DNA of 64,000 bases. Source: Aphelenchoides besseyi (lineage: Eukaryota > Nematoda > Chromadorea > Rhabditida > Aphelenchoididae). The notes beneath the pieces are model-generated. The model was not told the DNA's origin and made no database searches. It was given only the letters and a program-made list of their open reading frames with translations. The stretch spans positions 8,680,001 through 8,744,000 of the forward strand of contig JAMPIQ010000003.1 in the NCBI GenBank assembly GCA_024699855.1, given 5' to 3'. Shown here one piece after another: positions 58,540 through 64,000 of the stretch; position 1 is the first letter of the stretch; every line of letters begins with the position of its first letter. A program made the translations under genes and the position numbers.

Positions 58540-58620
58540 TCGTAGAAACGATCCCAAGAAGTTTGAATTTGTTAGCCAGAAAACTTTATCCTCCGTTTCA
58601 TTTCAATCGGTCGATTCACG

Positions 58621-59913
58621 ATGTTCGGCAGTTGGGGACTCGTCTTTTTGTTGTCGAACGTTGCAAATGTTTTCGGTGAAAGAGGCAAATATGAGTTTGT
58701 GAATGGCAACAAGTGAGGGCCGATGCAACTAACTCGTCAGTCAAATATTGCAGACATTTTTCGTTGATATATAAAGAGCTTAACGAAACGTTCATAATCC
58801 CGGGAAAACGATTTCTTATGATCATTCGCAACTACGGGCCAATTTATATCGAAGACCACGAGTAAGTTCAACGGTTCGATTCGATCAGTTGGTTTTCAGT
58901 TTTTACATGAGTTTTGGCGGATGTTCAGTTCCGGCCGTTTACTACAACACGTCGAACAACCCGCGGTTGCTCATCAGTAGGTACTCATCACTTAACGGTT
59001 TCATGGCTTCTTTACAAATGGAAACTATTACAAATTTCCAATGCAACTCGAAATATTTCACTCGGGAATTCGAACACCAGGAGATTGGAAAACCGTCATC
59101 GGTTGTAAGATCCTGTTCGAATGGATTAAAAATACTATGTTTCACGAGATCGTCGTTTCAATTCGTTCCGACCATGGATTGATGCTGCTCTTCGAATTCC
59201 GCGGTACCGTTAATTCAATCGTCGAAAAACCAACAACGACGACAATTCCACCACCAGCCTACATTGTTTCTGTCGACAAGGAAGAGATCCCAGCGGTAAT
59301 CACACTTTGTTTTCTTGCGTATGTCCCATCGATTGACATTTTAACTTTCTGTTTTCAGGATTATATTTACCATTCTTTTTTTCGTTCTTCTTACCTACAC
59401 AACCACCACATGGGCTCGAGACTACGACATAAAACTGAAGAAACAGGAAAAGCGCAAAGAGTTGATAGCACAGTTGAACGAAATTCCGGAGCCATCACCA
59501 AAAAAGAAAAAGAAGAAGAAAGCTCCAGAACCGATTCAACAGGTGCAACCCGTTCAAAAGCCTCTCGCATCGACAGCTTCCATTTCTTTCCATCAAAAAG
59601 CTGGAGCTTTTGAGGTGACTTGTATGCTAATTTTTCCGTTCAATTTTTTAGGCTCCAAGAGTTGAAGAGTTGAAAACGGCCATCGAGACTCCCAACGAAA
59701 TGAAAACGGCAATTGAGCTTCAGAAACCCGAAGACTTGAAAACTGCAATTGAGCTTCAGAAACCCGAAGACTTGAAAACTGCAATTGAGCTTCAGAAACC
59801 CGAAGAATGTCATACGGCAGTGGCGGTATGTGTGTTGAAATGATTTCAATTCGTTTCCTGTTTAGTTGATTGAGACTCCGAATGCACCAGTCAATTCTTC
59901 GTATGTTCTGTAA
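58621..59913 (+). CDS. Type I membrane protein with acidic repeat tail, one frame break
   Basis: ATG 58,621 gives a signal peptide (MFGSWGLVFLLSNVANVFG). The ectodomain includes LNETFIIPGKRFLMIIRNYG and FYMSFGGCSVPAVYYNTSNN. Near 59,013 the frame must shift by one base to continue as TNGNYYKFPMQLEIFHSG, then MLLFEFRGTVNSIVE and a Thr/Pro stalk. The membrane helix (IIFTILFFVLLTYTTTTW) is followed by a Lys-rich segment and a cytoplasmic tail with three copies of the 12-residue unit ELQKPEDLKTAI, ending APVNSSYVL and TAA. Related in layout to the gene at 54,474. Confidence 0.6.
59714..59821 (+). repeat. 36-bp coding tandem repeat, three units
   Basis: GCAATTGAGCTTCAGAAACC...GAAAACT is repeated in frame. 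The first two units are identical and the third is diverged at its end. Confidence 0.9.
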
Positions 59914-61177
59914 TTTTGTTGTTGCAAATTCGTATGTGATTGGCTTGGTAAATCCTTGAGATTGATGAGCATTTCAATAAAAAAACAAGTGGGAACTGAA
60001 GACAAAAAAGGACCTGCCATCTAATGGAATCGCTGCAGTTGAGTAAATTTTTCTTTTTCACACGTCAAACAGAAGTGTAAATCTGCAATTTCGTTTGCTG
60101 GATATTTGCAGCTGCTAATTGAACTCTTAACCTAAGAGCTCGTACGTGTCTAACGGTATTGGATTACAATCCACTGCAATCATCTTGGACCTTCGGTTAA
60201 AATGTAAGTGCAATGAAGAATGGTCATTCAATAATTTCAATTTCAGACTTATCATTTCTCGTGGTCTCCTTAACAGAATCTTTCCGTAAATCGTTGAAAT
60301 TCTTTCCTCCTATTTCTGATACAATCGACTATGAGCTGGGTGCTTAATTGAATCACAATTAGCACAAAAAGGCCGATTAAATTGTCGGTTGAACGTGAAC
60401 TATCGTCCTTGTATTTAGACTAATAGTGCTAAGATTGAGTTAACCTGCACTGCTTAGCGTTTTGTTTCTCGATACCAGGAACCCTAACAAATCGATTAGT
60501 TAAACGACCTTTTTGCTCTAAGTGCTGTTTCCTCTTCTCTTAGTTTTAACCAAACACCAAAAGTTATCCGGTAGTTTGAGTTCTGAAATGTTTTTGTTTG
60601 CAGTTTTGTTCACAACTTGGTTTCTTTCGATTTGGTTTTGGGTTTATCTGTGGTTGTACGTGCATGTTTATTGTTTAACTGTTGAATAAAAGTTCAGAAT
60701 TAACGATCAAAAATGTTCGTTTATCTTTGGCGTCGTCTAACTTTTGTTGTGCGTCTTCACGATTTCTTTCTGGCGACCATTCAAACTAGTAATTTGAGCA
60801 CTAGACCAACTAGTCAACCGATTGATTTAACCATGTTGTTGTGTTGTAAAGACCTAATCATGTACTTTTCGTGTTCATTAAAATGATTGATCTAAAAACA
60901 AAACACAAAGCAAGTTTGTCAAGCCTTTGCATCATTTAGCAATAGACTCTTAAGAAAAAGTCCATTGGATGTTAAAGTACTCTTCAAAGTCATAGTGGTG
61001 TCTAATACATCGACGTCTCCGATTATGTTTGGTCTTCAATGTCATTTGAATGTTTTGCTTATCTTTAGTCTTTCTTTTTTGATTTCTTAAAGACTGAGAC
61101 CATACATTAATTATTTACATCCAATCTCTGTTCACTTTCCTACAAATGCAATTAAACATTCATAAAATTTCTATTTA
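59914..61177. other. Gene-free AT-rich stretch
   Basis: No supported open frame or RNA gene. Ends at the transposon boundary. Confidence 0.5.
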
Positions 61178-62863
61178 CAGAGTGTCTCTCCACAAACTGA
61201 CGATTTCAAACGCTCACTAAAAATCCATTTCTTAACCGATTCTCATGCAATTTTTTTTAATCGATAAAAAAAAGCGGAATCTTTGTTCAGCATCTCGAAA
61301 TTTGCCAAATTCGACGGCACAACCGAGAAATTTGCATACTGGCAAAATGCGTCAATTTTTCCAAAAATTTGCACACAGTTAAGGGAATGCGTGTGGTCTT
61401 TTCTTTTTTTCAAAAACATGAGTTGGTCTGCCGAACAAAAGGCGTTCTGTGTTATCGAATATGCGAAGACAAGAAGTCCGGTCATGGTCATACGAGCATT
61501 TAGACGACATTACGGATTGAATCAACGTGCTCCTGTTCCTAGCACTTCGAATTTTTCGATTTGGTTTGATAAGTTTTTGGAACGAGGACATTGCAACAAA
61601 AAACAACGAATTCATGAGAAGTTTCTTGCAATTTTGTTTCTTCACTCATTTGCTTTCTCAGAACGGCCCAAACACCTGAAGTTGTGGCCGAAGTTCTTCG
61701 TTTGATTGCTGCTCATCCGAATCAATCAGTTCGGTCGCTTGCAAATCTTGAAACAACACCGTCAAGGTCAACAGTCCACCGAATTTTGAAGGCAAATTTC
61801 CTTTTTTGTTCAAATCGTTAATAAAACGTGAATTCAGAACGAAAATCATCACCCCTACAAAATGAATTTGGTTCATGAAATGAAACCTGAGCATTGCTTG
61901 ACTCGACGTTCTTTTGCTCAATCTCAATTGACGCTTATCCAAAATTCGCCCGAATTTCTTTCAAGTGTGGTTTTCTCTGACGAAGCTCATTTTTCGATTA
62001 ATGGTGATGTTAATCACCACAATTTTCGTTACTGGAATGATACCAATCCAAAATGGTATGAGAAAACAAAAACTCAAAAAATCTTTCAATGCCAGGCATC
62101 GCGAAAAGCCCCTTCATTCCCCAAGATTAACCGTATGGGCAGCAATTGGAAAAATTGGCGTCATTGGTCCGTTTTTTACACGCGAAAACATCACCGGAGA
62201 TTCGTATCTTCAAATGTTGCAAAATCGTGTGTTTCCGTCGCTTCAAGCCACTACTCTCGAAGAGTTTGTCACATTCATGCACGACGGTGCACCACCTCAT
62301 TTCACAATTCGCGTGCGACAATGGCTAAACGAAAACTTTCCTGGACGATGGATGGGCCGCGGCGGTGGTGAATTGATTGCTCCTTATCCATGGCCACCAT
62401 ACAGTCCTGATCTCACTCCGTGCGACTTTTTTTATGGGGTTACATTAAAGAACGTGTGTACCGCACCGTACCCGAAAATCTCGATGAGTTGGAAGCTCGA
62501 ATTGAAGTTGAGTTTGCAAATTTGAGTCAAGAATTCATTGATCGTTCAATCGACGGTTACGCTCGTCGTCTCCAAAAAGTGATTGAAAATGGTGGAAAAC
62601 ACGTCGAACTTTGAACGATAAAAATGTTGAAAAAAAGAAAAGACCACACGCATTCCCTTAACTGTGTGCAAATTTTTGGAAAAATTGACGCATTTTGCCA
62701 GTATGCAAATTTCTCGGTTGTGCCGTCGAATTTGGCAAATTTCGAGATGCTGAACAAAGATTCCGCTTTTTTTCTATCGATTAAAAAAAATTGCATGAGA
62801 ATCGGTTAAGAAATGGATTTTTAGTGAGCGTTTGAAATCGTCAGTTTGTGGAGAGACACCCTG
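61178..62863 (+). mobile_element. DNA transposon with about 235-bp TIRs and DUF4817-type transposase
   Basis: 1,686 bp. Termini CAGAGTGTCTCTCCACAAAC and the reverse complement of CAGGGTGTCTCTCCAC, flanked by TA on both sides. The inverted repeats run to about 61,413 and from about 62,627 and are nearly identical. The single coding region between them encodes a DDE transposase. An IS630-Tc1-mariner superfamily member, and likely young given the TIR identity. Confidence 0.92.
61418..62614 (+). CDS. DUF4817-type DDE transposase with three introns, frameshifted near the end
   Basis: Starts MSWSAEQKAFCVIEYAKTRS, a DUF4817-like helix-turn-helix. Introns of about 40-45 nt: one before TAQTPEVVAEVLRLIAAHPN, a GC-AG one after TVHRILK, and one joining NPKW to HREKPLHSPRLTVWA. 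Catalytic Asp residues in VVFSDEAHFSI, TFMHDGAPPHF and LTPCDFF. After CDFF a seven-T run is one base short for the expected FLWGYIKERVYRTVPENLDE, which follows in the next frame and runs to GGKHVEL and TGA. Otherwise intact, so recent activity is plausible. Confidence 0.85.
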
Positions 62864-62916
62864 TACAAGACTTGTCTTCTTCAAATCACCGCTTTTTACG
62901 AATAACACGCGATATA

Positions 62917-63769
62917 CAGGATATCCCAGAAGAATTCCCATTTTCAATTGTGCATAACTTCTTTCGTAGTTGACGGGCTTTGATGTGGTTTTTTGGGTTA
63001 GGTAGCTTGAGCTTCCAATTTCTGCTGGTACCAAAAGAACTCAAATTTCATTAAGCGAATTACCGTACTTTGGATTGTGGCGAAATGAGTGCGATTTTCG
63101 CGTTACTTTCAGTTTTGCGTCCAAAAGAACTTTTGTTTATTGATCAGATTTCGACACCTTTGCCTTCATTATCAATAATTTCTTTAAGATGGCATTCGTA
63201 ATCTTCAATGGCTTTATTGGTCATTTCTTGCCGAAGTTCGTTAAACTCGTTGATCTACCGTTTGAAATCGGATCAATCAAAAACATTTGATCGCCCATGA
63301 ATACCGTAATGAGACCGAAACTCTCGCTAAACAGTTGTTAGACTTCCTGTCCGAGTGAATGCAATGACACAAAGTGTCTTCGGTTTTGGTGACCAACTCA
63401 TTTGTATCGTGAGAAAAAACGTGAGCAAGATTGCCTGAAAATCCCACTCCTTTTGTCGAAATCGAAAGTACGGTAATTTATCTAATGGCATTCAGAATTC
63501 TTTTGGTACCAACAGAAATTGGCAAACTCAGGCTACCTAACCCAAAAAACGTATCCGCCACACTCCGAAATCTCGCCCATAGAATGTCAAAGATGAGTGT
63601 CGACGCCTAAAGAAAAGACGGCGACTTTCAGGCTGATCTTGGGGGAATACTCAGTAATACGAATAGAACTAGTTTACTACCAATTGCGAAATTTATGATA
63701 TCAAGAACCGTCATCTATGAAGGAAGTTAGTCACGATTGAAAATGGGAACTTTTCGTGGGACATCCTGT
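62917..63769. mobile_element. Non-autonomous long-TIR element, 853 bp
   Basis: Ends CAGGATATCCCAGAAGAATT and the complement of CAGGATGTCCCACGAAAAGT, flanked by TA. A second inverted block inside (TTGGGTTAGGTAGC near 62,990 and GCTACCTAACCCAA near 63,545) extends the TIRs. No transposase frame. The short terminus resembles the neighbour at 61,178, so it could be mobilised by the same enzyme class. Confidence 0.75.
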
Positions 63770-63830
63770 ACATTAACAAATACATGACCAAAGGCCACAA
63801 ATCTCTAAGTACTCTTATTTAATTACAGGA

Positions 63831-64000
63831 ATTTCACTTCATTTCATGATTTGGAGTGGCTCATTTACTTTCTCGGTTCTTTTCGGCCTTTGATTGTTCT
63901 TGCTCATGTCATTGGATCAAAAAATAGCGGTAAGTTGGCAGTTTTTGTTCTTCTAAACCTTTGAGTTTGCAGGAGATGCTTCAATTCTCCAATCAGTATT
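63831..64000 (+). CDS. Partial gene at right edge
   Basis: After an ATTACAG acceptor an exon reads NFTSFHDLEWLIYFLGSFRP, LIVLAHVIGSKNS, then an intron and a next exon starting GDASILQSV that runs off the window. The family is not recognised. Confidence 0.4.

Noticed and set aside
60120..60200. tRNA-like anticodon arm (GGATTACAATCC)
   Set aside because: No acceptor stem or convincing A and B boxes on either strand.
1..64000. CRISPR arrays
   Set aside because: No regularly spaced short direct repeats. The genome is eukaryotic by introns and rDNA.
1..64000. Spliced-leader RNA gene
   Set aside because: I looked for a nematode SL1-like sequence with Sm site and found none. The scan was by eye only.

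Overview
The window looks like a nematode nuclear genome. Genes are dense and on both strands. Most introns are 37-60 nt, with GTAAGT or GTGAGT donors and TTTCAG or TTTTAG acceptors. Nematode-type families are present: a short SH2-plus-tyrosine-kinase gene of the Fer-like class, a seven-helix chemoreceptor, a probable FAR-like secreted protein and adhesion-GPCR paralogues. I cannot name the species from sequence alone.

Region by region. 1-5,636 (-) holds most of a large adhesion GPCR with repeated Cys-rich modules; its last helices run off the left edge. 6,081-6,915 is an 831+ bp foldback with 331-bp arms. 7,755-12,518 holds small membrane and receptor genes. 12,835-13,385 is the first copy of a dispersed repeat with a strong hairpin. 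13,988-20,134 holds a coiled-coil gene (-), an intronless secreted Leu/Gly-rich gene (+) and Spt5 (-). 21,326-23,419 is the 3' half of a DDX56/Dbp9-type DEAD-box helicase with a mariner in its last intron; the 5' end of a DDX56-type gene lies at 27,454, downstream on the same strand, with no middle exons recognised between. Between these lie a NADAR gene and a divergently transcribed GIY-YIG nuclease. 28,782-31,858 holds a FAR-like secreted gene and a branched-chain aminotransferase. A 100-N gap leads into an rDNA unit (3' two-thirds of 18S, ITS1, 5.8S, ITS2, 28S; 32,032-37,610). 38,000-49,300 is repeat-rich and gene-poor: a propeller-like pseudogene, two further copies of the hairpin repeat, a 460-bp duplication, a frameshifted secreted gene and a second orphan 28S 3' end. 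49,358-59,913 holds the Fer-like kinase, tRNA-Asp, the intact paralogue of the pseudogene and several secreted or single-pass membrane genes. 61,178-63,769 holds a DUF4817-type DNA transposon with an intron-containing transposase and a second non-autonomous long-TIR element.

No pathway links these genes. Core functions (Spt5 elongation factor, BCAT, rRNA, tRNA) are interspersed with fast-evolving surface proteins and DNA transposons. Several coding regions need a one-base change to read through; two of these fall in seven-base T runs, so assembly error and real pseudogenisation both have to be considered.
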